From: Diphasiastrum complanatum
Lineage: Eukaryota; Streptophyta; Lycopodiopsida; Lycopodiales; Lycopodiaceae
Assembly (NCBI GenBank): GCA_029204225.1
Contig: MU832134.1
Span: forward strand, 21,591-85,590
Direction of reading: 5' to 3'
DNA: 64,000 nt
The notes under the pieces were generated by a model. The model was not told where the DNA came from. It searched no databases and was given only the letters and a program-made list of their open reading frames with translations. Numbering within the stretch: position 1 is the stretch's first letter; every line of letters starts with the position of its first letter. Both the position numbers and the translations under genes were made by a program. This document shows, one piece after another, positions 10,801 to 21,723 of this stretch.

Positions 10801-13331
10801 AATATGGGTATCAAATTAAAGCATTTATTAAGGGCAATTCATTTATGTAAGTTACCAAATGTTTCGGGTACAATGTGGTCCAGTTTGAGGAAATGTGTTA
10901 AAAGTTTTCTATGAAAATGTGTTCCATTTCCTGTCAAATCACTACATCGATAATGAGCAGTTACTATGCCAAGAGAGTTTCTGCATATATCAAATCTTAG
11001 TTTTCCCTGAACTTTTTGATAGACCCAAAGGAGTTAACATAACAAATACCCGGAATTTGAATTGGAGAGTCTTTTGAACACAAACAATCTGCATAGTACC
11101 TATTCTACTTTTCTAAATATGAAATAGGAGATTCGAACTAAAGAAATGTTAAACTTCAAAGAACCTTTCATGTTGACATGTATCAGGCTGTTCTCTTTCT
11201 TTCCAATGCTTAGCTGGTGCTATTCTCAGTTGGTTTTGCCTCCACCCTTTAAGATAATGAAGAAGCGTCCCATCATCTTAGCATGTCAGTTCCAGAGTTT
11301 AAGTCAAGCTGCCCACCCTCCCCCCATCTATCCTCCTGCATAAGTTTTTAATTTTTAATTTTTAATTTTTTGCGATTCTGGTCCAGAATCGCGTTTTTCT
11401 AGGAACATTTTTTCCCATAAACACGTTTATTGCAGCTATGGTATATATCTAATAGTGGATGATCTCATGGGGTGGCTTTATCTGAGGACAAATTGTATCA
11501 GTGCACGAGACTCGATGTTCAAGTTTTGCAAGAAGGCTCATTGAGGTTAGGGGATGTTATTTTACAAGAGTGGATCTAAATTTTTGGATAATGATCAATT
11601 AACGATTTGTTATCCTTTCACTGATGTAGATAGTCGCTACTTAATTATCATTGTCTAAACATCTGATTCAATATATTGTATAGCCTTGAGTTGGTTGAGC
11701 TAAAATATTGAGTTCGTCACCACGGATGACACCACTACAACTCCACTCAAGGTGGATGAAGATTGGACATAATATATTGTATGCAATAGGCAAGATTCAA
11801 GAACTTCTATATGAAGTTGCATGTTCCCATTATTTTATGTAGGTCAACACTACTTGCAAAAAATAGTTGAAAAACACAACTCTCTTATTATGGCATAACT
11901 CGAATCTACGCATGATGGGTTTGAAATGAAAGTAAATTTCAACTCTCTCATAATTCAGTTCAGAGCACATTTTGCATATTTTTTATTTGAGATGCTAATC
12001 TCTTGAATGCTTCTTGGTTTCCAAGGGGAGGCTCGAACCTGGGACCAAAGAAACTTTTGAATGATGTCACTATTGGCCCAACATCCTTTATTTTGAGTTT
12101 GAGAAGATCAAGATTTTGTGCATAACAATGCATTTATTACAATTGTGGGCCCTCCAAGAAAAAAGGGCTAAAATCTTGTGAACTAAGTTGAATACTATTC
12201 TAAACTTCATAGCATTTAAGAGAATCCATTAAGAAACGAGGAAACTCACTAAAGAAAGTAGGCTGGGTTCCTTCCTCATTGAAGGGCATTGAAGAGCTCT
12301 GAGCTCCACCATGCCCCCTCATGATCATGATCTCTCACCACCCTTGGATGAGGGAGGCACCCTCTCATCTTGGAGGTAGCACCCTCTCATCTTGGAGGTA
12401 GGCAACCATTTGAGCCCAGACACATTTAAAATGTGTGGTCCACAATCTGTTTCATCCCCGGCCCAAAATCACATTTGTAAACTTTTCAAAACCTAATCCC
12501 ATGATCTAAGTCTGCTTGCTAATTCATAGGAGAAGTAAACTCTCAAAGATCTTGAATGAAGAACTCCCTCGTTTTTGGTCTGTACAACCCCATAAGCTTG
12601 TTCGTATTACCCCGGAATACTGGTGTATACAAAGCATTTAGAAATCTTCCACATAAACTGTAATGAAATAAAGCAAAAAAATTCAGAAGTTTCAACACGG
12701 TAAGATGAAATTGCTCACGGATTTACTTTCTGCAAAGAACTGCTCATTCATCCATCAATCCAAGCTCTGTGATAAGAAAAGCTTTCTAACTTATCAATCA
12801 AGAACAATTATACACCTCCAACCGACATATCGGTCGAACTACTGAGCTGTATTTTAATCATCAACATCTTGTCCGTGACCATCAAAACCAATTAAGATTA
12901 ATTGTAACAACTCATCAAACAGCACAAACAGAACAACTCAACACAAGTTCATAAACCGTGATATTTTGCTGATTTATCTTATTCGTAAGCGTGTCACCAA
13001 CAGCGAAAACATTACCAAACGTGAAGAGTACTTACGTCCAGATGTTGAGAGTTTCGTTATGAATCGTAAACATGCTGAGAAGAGTTTCCTTAAGCGGCCA
13101 GTCAGCCCTGTAATGTTTCAATATATACTCATTGTCTCTGAGGTAGTCAGGGAGTGCATGATACTCCACCAGGTGATATTTCTCTTTAACCTTCTGCCAC
13201 AGCCTGCCCGCCTTTGAGGTAGATGGACTCTCTGGGGGACTCCGTTCCTTACTCAATTCCCCCGCCGGACCATCGGTTGTCGCTCCATCGGCCATATTGA
13301 GTTCTGACCGATCGCCTGAACTGCAAACCAT
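6158..13331 (-). CDS. HHP: Heptahelical transmembrane protein (HHP; PAQR/adiponectin-receptor-like), 3 coding exons
   Basis: Seven-helix membrane protein of the PAQR (hemolysin III/AdipoR) family; plant HHP4/5-type members are stress- and hormone-linked membrane proteins without settled biochemistry. Exon 1 is 13331-13036, exon 2 7274-7025, exon 3 6817-6158, giving 401 aa, close to the family length. Splices are GAC/GTAAGT to TTTCAG/GCAT (within Thr99) and CTG/GTATGC to TTGCAG/CAA (phase 0); introns are 5761 and 207 bp. The N-terminal signature HNETLNIWTHLVGF spans the first splice. The expected zinc ligands are His224 (SSTTCHLL), His369 and His373 (GHSHQLFH), and VPERL-type ARIPERWMPGWFD precedes the last helix. 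Exon 2 has a Leu/Pro/Ser-rich loop (PSLPNLS, SLPALSS) before WPFFIFLGG. Start: first ATG at 13331; Met13 is an alternative. Reading frame is intact, so the gene is probably functional. Confidence 0.93.
7315..7356. repeat. (TC)n microsatellite
   Basis: About 42 bp, lying 41 bp inside HHP intron 1 from the exon 2 acceptor. On the gene strand it reads (GA)n. Confidence 0.97.
7694..7732. repeat. (TC)n microsatellite
   Basis: About 39 bp inside HHP intron 1. Confidence 0.97.
8679..8730. repeat. (TC)n microsatellite
   Basis: About 52 bp inside HHP intron 1. The long plus ORF through it encodes only Ser-Leu repeats. Confidence 0.97.
9438..9457. repeat. 20-bp perfect palindrome CAGCGGATCGCGATCCGCTG
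   Basis: Reads identically on both strands. It is followed by several more GATCC/GGATC words (9465-9515) in otherwise AT-rich intron DNA. Confidence 0.97.
10764..10799. repeat. (TG)n microsatellite
   Basis: About 36 bp. It is preceded by repeated GCGTTTCT/AGAAACGCG words (10705-10760). Confidence 0.96.
11372..11392. repeat. Inverted repeat GCGATTCTGG-T-CCAGAATCGC
   Basis: Perfect 10-bp arms with a 1-nt centre. It is preceded by three TTTTTAATT repeats (11345-11370). Confidence 0.95.
12030..12083 (-). mobile_element. Possible SINE head (minus strand)
   Basis: On the minus strand, TTGGGCCAATAGTG (A-box-like) is followed by AAAAGTTTCTTTGG and then a strong B-box GGTTCGAGCC (12039-12030). The element near 14086-14135 shares the AAAGTTTCTTTGG linker, which suggests one family. 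Confidence 0.4.
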
Positions 13332-13467
13332 CTACGCTTTCAATCTCTTACGTCTCCGTCTGCAATCAACCCACAAACTCAAGCAATTCAGATGAATCTG
13401 CGTTGTTCTCACTCCACCAACTCCGAAAGCAGTTATTAATTCTTTCCTTCATAAAATTTGCTAAACA

Positions 13468-13647
13468 AACATGATCAGATCTCTTTTCTGAACTAGCTCA
13501 ATCCAAAAACGATGCTATTCACTAGATTACTCTGCTTCCAGAGAGAAACAAGGCTTGAACATGATCTGATCTCTTTTCTGAATTAGCTCAATCCAAAAAC
13601 GATGCTATTCACTAGATTACTCTGCTTCCAGAGAGAAACAAGGCTTA
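13468..13647. repeat. 90-bp tandem duplication upstream of HHP
   Basis: Copy 1 is 13468-13557 and copy 2 is 13558-13647, with only 2-3 differences (for example GATCAGAT versus GATCTGAT). They lie 137-316 bp upstream of the HHP start codon, in the presumed 5' UTR/promoter. Confidence 0.97.
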
Positions 13648-13851
13648 GCAAGCCATACTTAAATCGTTTTGCTCGCCCAATTCCTAAGGAATTCTATGGA
13701 GCAGAGAAAGAAAAGAGGGTTCGATCAGCGATCCAATCTGTCAGTCTATTGTCACATACGAAATATCGCCAGCTCTACCGAATATCTCAAATCTACCGAA
13801 TCTTAGATTCGCCTGCTAGACCTAGAATCCGACTAACCGATACCTACACGC

Positions 13852-13908
13852 CACGTGTCTAATCGTCCATAACCCTAGCAAGCACCAGCAATGGTTCTTT
13901 GACACGTG
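13852..13908 (-). promoter_or_regulatory. Two G-box (CACGTG) motifs upstream of HHP
   Basis: CACGTG occurs at 13852-13857 (in CCACGTGTC) and 13903-13908 (in ACACGTGTG), about 520-580 bp upstream of the HHP ATG. G-box/ABRE cores bind bZIP and bHLH factors in plants. Their role here is inferred only from position. Confidence 0.45.
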
Positions 13909-14085
13909 TGCACAGACCCTTTGCGTGACGGCTCTCGCTTTCTGTCCTGCCTTGTATCTTGTACATGAAAGCAGCAAGCACGCAATGCCAGAAGCCATAT
14001 AAAGTTTGGTATATTTTATGACACTCTAAAAGTAGACGTCAGCTCGTCAACGAGAATTGGCCAAAACAATGCCAAAGTGGGGCTT

Positions 14086-14135
14086 GGATTTGAACCCAAA
14101 GAAACTTTTTATGTGAAACTAAACAACTGAGCCAA
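14086..14135 (-). mobile_element. Possible SINE head (minus strand)
   Basis: On the minus strand TGGCTCAGTTG (A-box, 14135-14125) is followed about 30 bp later by GGTTCAAATCC (B-box, 14096-14086). Both match tRNA-type internal promoter consensus and spacing. A linker is shared with the candidate at 12030-12083. Confidence 0.45.
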
Positions 14136-14149
14136 CCCAATTGGATACG

Positions 14150-16500
14150 ATTGCATTGGTTCTAGCAATCAACTTGTCAAGCCCAGCGGAACATTCAAAG
14201 GAGTTCGACGATCAAGTTACAGTAGTTTTTTGGTATTGCCTTGGAAAAGGCATTTCTATGTGTTCAAGTTGGTCAATGGAGTTTTTGCACAAGTCGCCGT
14301 TAAAGTCAGGGTCTTAAATGATAAGGATATGTGCGCACAAAAAACTTTGTCACAGTGTTAAACGATTTTATTGCAAGAACTCGATCGCTTAGATGCGCCT
14401 CTATATGCAAGTCGTTGATAGCAAAAAATTCTTGCTTTTCTCTTTTTCTTACATTTATTCTTACAACTTAAATGCACCTTAATATGCAAGTCATAATTTT
14501 TTTATTTTTTGCATGCATCCCTAGGCTCTCAACATGCATGACAACAATAATCAGATAAACATTATCTATTTGCGTTCACAAAATCATTTCATATATGTTC
14601 TTATACAATTATTATATCTCCATTCATGTACACACTTTGAATCAAAATTCAATCTAAAAGGAAATACTAACCATTATGCCACAGTTCCAAGACATCCAGG
14701 ATTTTCAAATAGCTAATTACCTTACATCCAATCTTAGACAATTACATTTAAGAAATTTGTTGCAATGCCTATATGGTATACCACAACGTTCTTGCTTTAA
14801 AGTGCTTCTTGGCAAGTAAATAGATGGACTTACTCCCTCATTAATAGACAGCTTTGTTGGTTGTGCCGAAAAAAAAATTCAAATGATAAATAAATTAAGG
14901 TGCAAAGAACATTGATCTAAGGCAATTTAATAGAACAAAGTTTAAGTGATCTCAATTTGAATTCGGAGGATGAGAGAAAGATTTTTATTGGCAAGTTAGA
15001 GACTTGGCCTACCACTTACTTGAAGTGAGTAAGCATACTTGAGTACTTTCCAACAAGTGCACTTACCTTGCCCTACGTTGGCATTGTTTTTTGCTATGTA
15101 ATGTGTCACCTAAAGGTAAGTCCATTTTTTGTGAAAGGTAAGTCCCAACTCAACCAAATGGGAGAATGGGAGGAGGGTCTTTGGACACCCTCTCCCACTT
15201 AACCTTCCTATGTGAAAAACATCCTTAGTGTGAAGGTTGCCTTTTTGGATGTGAGTGTTCACCTAGTAGGCATGAGGTAAGCACAAAGAAGAAAGATGAT
15301 GTTGTAAGCACAACAAAGTCACATCATGTAATGTTTGTCATGGTGTATACACTAAGAATGTTGCATTGTCAGTCATAACTTTTATGTAACTTGAAAAAAA
15401 AATTAAGGTTAATAAGCAATCAAATTTCTTACTACACTATGGAATCAACTCTATTATACATAAGTGATTGGTATGACATTTTATTGTTTATTCTTGATGT
15501 GCATTAAACTGTGGAAAGTATATCATTCATCAAGAATTAAGAGTTGTGGTGAGGTTTGGTGGATTTCCTTAAATAGAAGCACATCACATTATGACCTTTA
15601 AAAGAGACACGCTTGTAGGTTATTAATCCTACAGTCCAAATATTTTATTGAAAGTAGACTTTGGCCCATAAAAGGTACATCAACTAGGAGGAGGATGTTA
15701 GAAGACCTACAAGTCAAAAAATGTGGGCCATAGAGGATCTTAAATATCATGGATTGAAATCGAATGAAAGGCTTTTAGCAGATAACTATTATATTGTGGT
15801 AACAAACTAGTACATATTATCATTGATTTTATACAAATGTACATTCTATATTTAGGAATAGTAGAAGCCTAAACATGGAGCACATGGCTCCTATATGATA
15901 AGACGCAATCGCCAAAGTTTGAGTTTGCATAGGTCGAACATTAGTGAGCAAATCTACTCAATTCACGTTTTGTTATTTTGTTTCACAATGATCAATTTAT
16001 ATTATTTTGTTTATGTGACTTCTCGACTCCCAAATCTCTTTAGTGTTTAGACTCCCTACCATTCGTGTTCAAGTCCCTATTTTTGGGGTCTCAACCTTTT
16101 CTATCACATTTCACACTTGTTATACTCCTCTGAGAGTCCTTACGATCATTGCCTAGCCTATAATGATCGCCACGTGAAGATTATGCAACCAAAAGGATAC
16201 ATGGAGGCCAAACCACCCAACCAATTGGAAACCGATAGTCAAATCCATAACCGCTTCACCCCAGAGCAATAACTTCTCTTCATGCTCGTTCCAAAATTCG
16301 GGACTAGAGCTTTAAGACTGAAAATCTTGGTGTGCTCAATGCAAAAACTGAAGCGGGAGTAGCAGAACTTTTGAAATCATTGTATGCTTATAGTGAAATA
16401 TGAGGTAGGACTATTTTTCGACACAACATAAACATTACAAAAGTAAGGTATGCTAGATCTATTCATGTTGATTTATTGTAGTTTGAAGCATTTACGGATT
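14150..16500. other. Spacer with no recognisable gene
   Basis: AT-rich. Only one ORF over 60 codons (14534-14716), without domain or good composition. A repeated AAGGTAAGTCC word occurs at 15112 and 15136. I found no LTR pair. Confidence 0.6.
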
Positions 16501-16513
16501 GTAGCTTTCAACA

Positions 16514-18606
16514 ATGGCAATATTCCATTTGCATGTTGCTCTTCCTATGGAATGCACTCCAATTATTAAGAAAAATTCGAAAGTTATAGAGAATGTTGCT
16601 GCAATAGTTAGAGAATTGAGAATGAATAATCATAGGAATATAGATTTGTGGCTGGATGGATCAATTTATCCTAATGATCCAACTACCAATTTGTGTCCAA
16701 ATTTTAAATCCGTAACTCATCTTCTCAGATTTGTATGTGAAGGAAATAGCGGAATACTTGAATATTGTCAAAGGTTACGTGATATTGGAATGCATAGCAT
16801 ATCTTGTCTTAATCAGCAATTATAGTTTGCTAATCAACAATTGCAACGTGCAAATTAGCAATTGCTTCATTATGTGCAATACACTAGTGCTGAAAACAAT
16901 GCACTCAAGAATGCTATGTCAGAGTTGAATGCTACAATCACTACTCTTCGGGGATCAAACCAAGAAATGTTAGAATCCATGGAAAAGTTGCGATTCGAGG
17001 GTTTAAAATCTGTTGTTGATATAAAAGTTATCAAAAAGGTAATGATGAAGAGAAAAAGAAAGAGAGTATCGATGAAGAATATTGATGACTTACCTACACA
17101 TAGAGGCAATCAGAAAAAAAGAATTCGAACATTCAAGTATGTTTTCATATAAACTATTTATTTGATTTGTATGTGTCAGACTGTTTTGATTAAGGTTCAA
17201 TCATACTTGGATGCAAATGTGATTGTGGGTGCATGTGATGTTTCTGGAATTAGCAGAAATGCTTATTCTACTTTTTTTAGAATAGTTAAAGAAGCTTTTC
17301 CTCAAGTGATGGTGAAGACAACTTATCTTCCGCATCCATATCGGATAAGATTAGCAAGAAATTATTATAATGATGGAATGTTCAAATTAGTTGGCCAACC
17401 ACTTCATATAACTGAATTATACAAATCAGAATATGGTGAGCTCAATTACAACGATTGTAATAATATTTTTCTTGATATTGAAAATGCTCTAAAATACATT
17501 TCGATTCTATAAACTAGACGAACATCAAGTAAATGGAAAGATCATTATTGTAATAAAATTAGATGAATCTGAAATCATCAATGGTCAAAAGTTGGAACGA
17601 GTGAGTGTCACTTTGATGAACAAAATTTCAGTATAGATGATCGATGTTTAGTGTTCAATCGGAAAATCACATATGGTGGTTGGCGGCATTCCAGGTATAC
17701 ATTTCAATTTTCATTTAAAGTATCATTATGAACATTTCATACATTGCCATTTTTTATTGACATGTCATGCATTATATGCTTCTCTACAGGTCTTGAAAGA
17801 TGACCATAAAATACTTTCATGGATATTTTCAAGAACAAATTATGGCGAGATTATAAAGAGACATTTGGAGGGTGACAAGTTTACAATCGAAAATCATGGA
17901 AGTTTTCAAATCCAATGGCACCTTGCAAGGGATTTGAAAACATTAAAATGTATGTATAATGTCTCTCATGGTACAACATCAAAGCATCCATGTCTTTATT
18001 GCATGAAGAATTGCTACAATATGAATTTGAGATGATCAAACATTGGCCCAACACAAGAAGCTGAAAATTCAAATATAAAAAGTGCTCTGCCAATTCCATT
18101 AAAAAATGTTCACATATGCACGTTGCATGCTGAGGTTCGTATTATTGAAAAACTTATTTACCTGCATATTCTCCTAGCATGGAATCATAAACCGGAGTCT
18201 GTGGCTAAAGCAACAATTAGGAGGTTGGAAATAGTTTTGTCAAATGTAGGACTACATTAAGAGAATCTCACGATTGAAAAAAGTGATAGACACTTCGGAA
18301 AAAAAAGAAAACGTTCCTAATAAGCCATCAATTGGAGGTTCTAAAGCAAGAAGATTCTTATCCAATCACACATGCAAAGAATCAAGTGTCACATACGAAA
18401 TTTGGAGAGAAATTGTTCAATCCACACGAACACTAGAAGGAAGTAATCGAGTGGAAAAGGGGAACCAACTTAGACAAACTCATAGGTGTAATCAGGAAAG
18501 AAAACCTATCATCAGAAGATATGAGGACTTTGCAAAATCATTGCACTATATTTGTAAAATCTATACATGATTGTTGGGGAAAAGACAACGTTACACATTA
18601 CATGGT
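16514..18606 (+). pseudogene. Transposon-like gene of unfamiliar family, copy 1 (broken)
   Basis: A chain of plus-strand frames interrupted by stops. The N-terminal part (16514-17152) is coiled-coil-like and ends in a basic run (KKVMMKRKRKR). Next come SGISRNAY..LPHPYRIRLARN and NNIFLDIENAL (17162-17512), VIKLDESEIINGQKLERVSV (17540-17610), a GT-AG intron-like gap (17695-17789), then VLKDDHKILSWIF and WHLARDLKTLKCM..CLYCM (17790-18035), then PLKNVHICTLHAEVRIIEKL (18085-18165) and DCWGKDNVTHYM (18572-18606). All these blocks recur in order in the minus-strand copy at 53640-51704. Similarity at 18606 stops abruptly at a different sequence, so the 3' end is cut off. The CxYC pair may bind metal. 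From memory the block order resembles a multicopy animal (notably cnidarian) family of unknown function. Confidence 0.7.
17695..17789 (+). other. Putative 95-bp intron in transposon-like copy 1
   Basis: Donor CCAG/GTATAC and acceptor CTCTACAG/GTC bracket an AT/T-rich stretch with no counterpart in copy 2, where the flanking coding blocks are nearly adjacent. The join leaves a frame discrepancy, so a frameshift must also be present. Confidence 0.5.
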
Positions 18607-19224
18607 GTTATTGTGTTCAACAACGTTTGCTCTGCTAATGTCATATCCTCCAATGGCCTCTACATTTCCGGAGGGGATATATCGAGTCCTTGGGGGATAT
18701 TTTTTTTGGAATTCCAAAAATTCCTCCTCTATAGGCAAAGTTTCTTCATAGGCTTTAGATTTTTCAATCATGGCCTCCAAGGCCTCATTGCCATATTTCC
18801 AATTGCCATCTTTATCATACTCTATCTCACTTTCAAAGTCATCATATGTGTAATCAACAATGTTAGAAAATTCTGATAAATTTTGTGCAAAACTTGAGAG
18901 AATTTCATCCTCTCTCAAATTCAAAACATCTTCTATATCATTAAATAAAATATAACTCTCATTATTTATAAAATATACGGAAATATCAAGTAGAGTTAAT
19001 TGATTGACAAGAGATGTAGATGGATGAGAATCAGAGATTATAGAACGAGGGAGAGTTTTGTGATAATATGAAGCCATAGATGCTTCAACTTCAATCCCTA
19101 TATCAATATCTACATCATCTACATCAATTGGAACAAATGCAGATGCTTCAATCATTGGAATAGTAGAAGATTCTACAGACTCATCATCTGAAAGTTTAGC
19201 AGATATGTAAAAGACAAAAGCCAT
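18598..19224 (-). CDS. Acidic 208-codon ORF, unknown function, truncated
   Basis: An uninterrupted minus-strand frame rich in Asp, Glu and Ser, for example PIDVDDVDIDIGIEVEAS and YDDFESEIEYDKDGNWKYG, ending in PPRTRYIPSGNVEAIGGYD. The last codons fall in sequence belonging to the neighbouring transposon-like copy 1, so the natural 3' end has been lost at a junction near 18606. The composition recalls N-terminal regions of plant retroelement or pararetrovirus-like polyproteins, but no motif confirms this. It lies 455 bp from, and diverges from, the histone-like fusion at 19679. Confidence 0.45.
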   Translation of the reverse strand: MAFVFYISAKLSDDESVESSTIPMIEASAFVPIDVDDVDIDIGIEVEASMASYYHKTLPRSIISDSHPSTSLVNQLTLLDISVYFINNESYILFNDIEDVLNLREDEILSSFAQNLSEFSNIVDYTYDDFESEIEYDKDGNWKYGNEALEAMIEKSKAYEETLPIEEEFLEFQKKYPPRTRYIPSGNVEAIGGYDISRANVVEHNNTM

Positions 19225-19678
19225 TTGATTAGAAGGCGAGATATTCTCTTATGGATACCACAATATATATTTCTTTTGAAATGATCATGCAGGTTAGAGT
19301 ACTTTCTATTGTGTTTATGCTTAAAGGAGGGTTGGGATGCACAAGGTCCTAAAAATGAACGAAACAAAAACTATCTATATCTTGAACAGGAGTACTAATA
19401 ATCTGAGAAAAATTATCAAGAAGAGAAAGTAAATTATAACGATTCTCATAAACTAGCTTATCGATATCAAAGGGTGCAAAAAAAATACTGGAAAAATACT
19501 CTAATTATTTAGATGGAATGTCACTGGCATTAAAAAGTCTAGAAGTTTGTCATCTGAGGACATGGAGGAACTAGCCATATTGAACCTGATATCAGTTCAA
19601 CGCAACTGAATGATTTTGGTCGAGGAATTCTGATCCTATGTTCTTCTTGTTCGCCCACTGATCCGTTGTTGGATAGTA

Positions 19679-21147
19679 ATGATGCGGACTAAGCAAACAG
19701 CACAAATCCACCCTGGTGGAATCCCAATCACAGGAGGAGGTCAGGGAAATCCTCCACCACCGCCTCATCCACCACCACCTCCTCCTAGGCCAAAAGGCAG
19801 ACGAACAGACCCTCCCTGGCTGAAGGATATTTGGAAGCTACAGAAGACCAATAATCTTCTGAATCCGAAAGCTCACATACAGAGATCCATTAGATAGGTT
19901 ACGAGAAGTCTATCTGCAGATGTGAGATGGACTATAACGGCAATTGAGACGTTGCACACTGCATATGAGGATTTCCAAGTGAAATTTTTTTTAGATAGTG
20001 TTGTTGCTGCTGTCCATGCCAAGAGGGTGACCATCATGCCCAAGGATTTCAACATTGTGTTCATGCTACATGACACATATGACAAATTTGCTGAGTACTT
20101 CAGACCGGCTCTCTCCTCTCCTCCAAAACAAAATGCAGAGAAAGAAAAAACGAAAGCAATCTCAACCATCCCGGTTTGTTTTTCGAGTACAGAGCGGGAG
20201 TGTTTCAAAGGAGAGGAAGTCTCATGAACCTCCTACTAAAGCGAGAGATTTTTCAAAGCCTTATCCTCTGCATGAGATTCTAATTGCTCGAGAATCTCCT
20301 CCTAAGTCTCCTTCTTCTCCTCCTAGATCTCAATCTCCATCTTCTCCTCCTAAATCTTTCTCTCCTAATAAATCTCCTCTTCCATCAAAATCTCAGTCTC
20401 CTCCCACCCTCACAGACATTAGTTTCCTCCCTCCAGTTTTAGAAAAAGATCTAGCTGATTTTGTAAATTTAAAGGTCGAATCCATTTTGAATGACAATTC
20501 TTTGAGTAGCTTGTCTGTATTACTTCCTTCACCCCCTACACTTGCTTTTGTAGATACTCCTAAATATGTACATTATGACCAATTGTTAAACACATATCTT
20601 AAAACTCTAGGTCCTCTATACAGTTTTAAGATGCCAAGGACCAATGCTGGTCTTCCCCTTTCTAGAATAGATACAGTTGAATCTGAAAATAGGGATAAAG
20701 CAGTAGGCGACAATGTAGGAGAGGGGGCAATTGAGTACTGAATGGAGTTTTTCCAGAGCCCACTGTTTATAGATGTAGCATTGTTTCTGCTTCAATTCAT
20801 GGAGGCTTTTGATTTCCCTGATTTCAAAAGTCTACACGATGATATGCTTCAATATGTGAGACTGGGGACTCCAATTCTCATGCTCCCATACATAACAAAG
20901 TAAGTGTATTTGTATCAGATTTTATTAAGTTAAATTTTTTATATGCATTTTGATTTCACATTTCATTCTCATAAATTTATTGTTTTGTTATTGTAGTGAT
21001 CATTGGAGCTTATACGTGTTGTCCTTATATGTCAATGATGAGGGTGTGTGTAATCCAGTTTGTTTAAAGATAAACTCTATTACACACACACAAAATTGCC
21101 AGGAGCCATATCTAGAAAATGTTGGAACTCTTTCTAATACCACATGA
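19679..21147 (+). pseudogene. Histone H3-like domain joined to Ser/Pro-rich linker and Ulp1 (C48)-like protease fragment
   Basis: Begins MMRTKQTA, one residue from the histone H3 N-terminus, then a Pro-rich stretch (PPPPPHPPPPPP) replaces the H3 tail. WLKDIWKLQKTNNLL aligns with the H3 alphaN helix, and HAKRVTIMPKD (from codon 113) is an exact histone-fold match. A TAG (19895-19897) sits where H3 has Glu; the same frame then continues to 20227. A frameshift near 20100-20150 leads to a basic segment (RKKKRKQ, NLS-like), SPPKSPSSPPRSQSP repeats and further sequence to a TGA at 20739. The frame continues with MEFFQSPLFIDVALFLLQF. A 97-nt GT-AG intron (20900-20996) joins MLPYITN to DHWSLYVLSL, the His-Trp core of Ulp1/SUMO-type proteases; the later Asp position is Asn (LKINSI) and no nucleophile Cys region follows. 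Probably a decayed captured or TE-borne gene. Confidence 0.75.
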
Positions 21148-21255
21148 AATAGCATATATGAAGCTGAAAATGGTTGATGCAGAGATAAAAATTTATCAAT
21201 ATTGGTTCGACGCGCTCTTGTATTTATTGCTTGGTTTCTTTTCACATCGTGGGCA

Positions 21256-21723
21256 CTAATCTGAGACTAAACCATTTTTATCAGGACAATAGGTGTGATC
21301 ATAATAGAAAACTCCTGACTCTAAAAGTGATTTTGGAGAACGACCTTTATATTGTAAAATAACGATATCTGAATGTATGACATCGATTATTCCTGCAATC
21401 GATTGAACTGTTTGCCATTCAACGAAATTTGATGGATACAAATCCAACAAAAGTATCACAAGAAAAATTTAATTTAAAGAAAATGCTAACTCTAAAGAAA
21501 TTAAATCTGAAAACTTACAATCGCATTTTCTTCTATGATTCGGATTCAAATCATGAATGTTGAGCTCATTGTGAAGATAAACATGCTGAACTAAAACTTC
21601 TGTGATAGATTGACCAGCAGGTGATACTTTGAAATCCATTATCCTGCCTTTCCAAGAGCTTCTATATATGTTATCCGATCTTTTTCTTTTCCGAAACAAG
21701 TCTTTTGCAGAGGGATGCATCAA
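21256..21723 (-). pseudogene. Fragmentary ORF, basic N-terminus, unknown function
   Basis: Two abutting minus-strand frames. The upstream part (21723-21469) starts MHPSAKDLFRKRKRSDNIY and runs through GRIMDFKVSPAGQSI and LNPNHRRKCDCK. The downstream part (21459-21256) contains FVEWQTVQSIAGIIDVIHSD and FYYDHTYCPDKNG. A strong donor (GATT/GTAAGT, near 21519) may separate them. I do not recognise the protein. It converges on the histone/Ulp1-like pseudogene, and both may belong to one mobile element. Confidence 0.4.

Larger units (their letters stand above)
7275..13035 (-). other. HHP intron 1 (5.76 kb), repeat-laden
   Basis: Donor GTAAGT at 13035-13030 and acceptor CTTTCAG at 7281-7275. It contains four CT/TG microsatellites, a poly-T/GC-palindrome segment (about 9200-9900 and 10700-11400), and a SINE-like head near 12030. 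No pol-type coding sequence was recognised; small ORFs such as those near 8861 and 9700 carry no domain. Confidence 0.85.

Noticed and set aside
20745-21147. A separate small gene starting at the ATG at 20742
   Set aside because: It continues in the same frame as the preceding Ser/Pro-rich segment with a single TGA between, so it is more simply the C-terminal part of one decayed gene.
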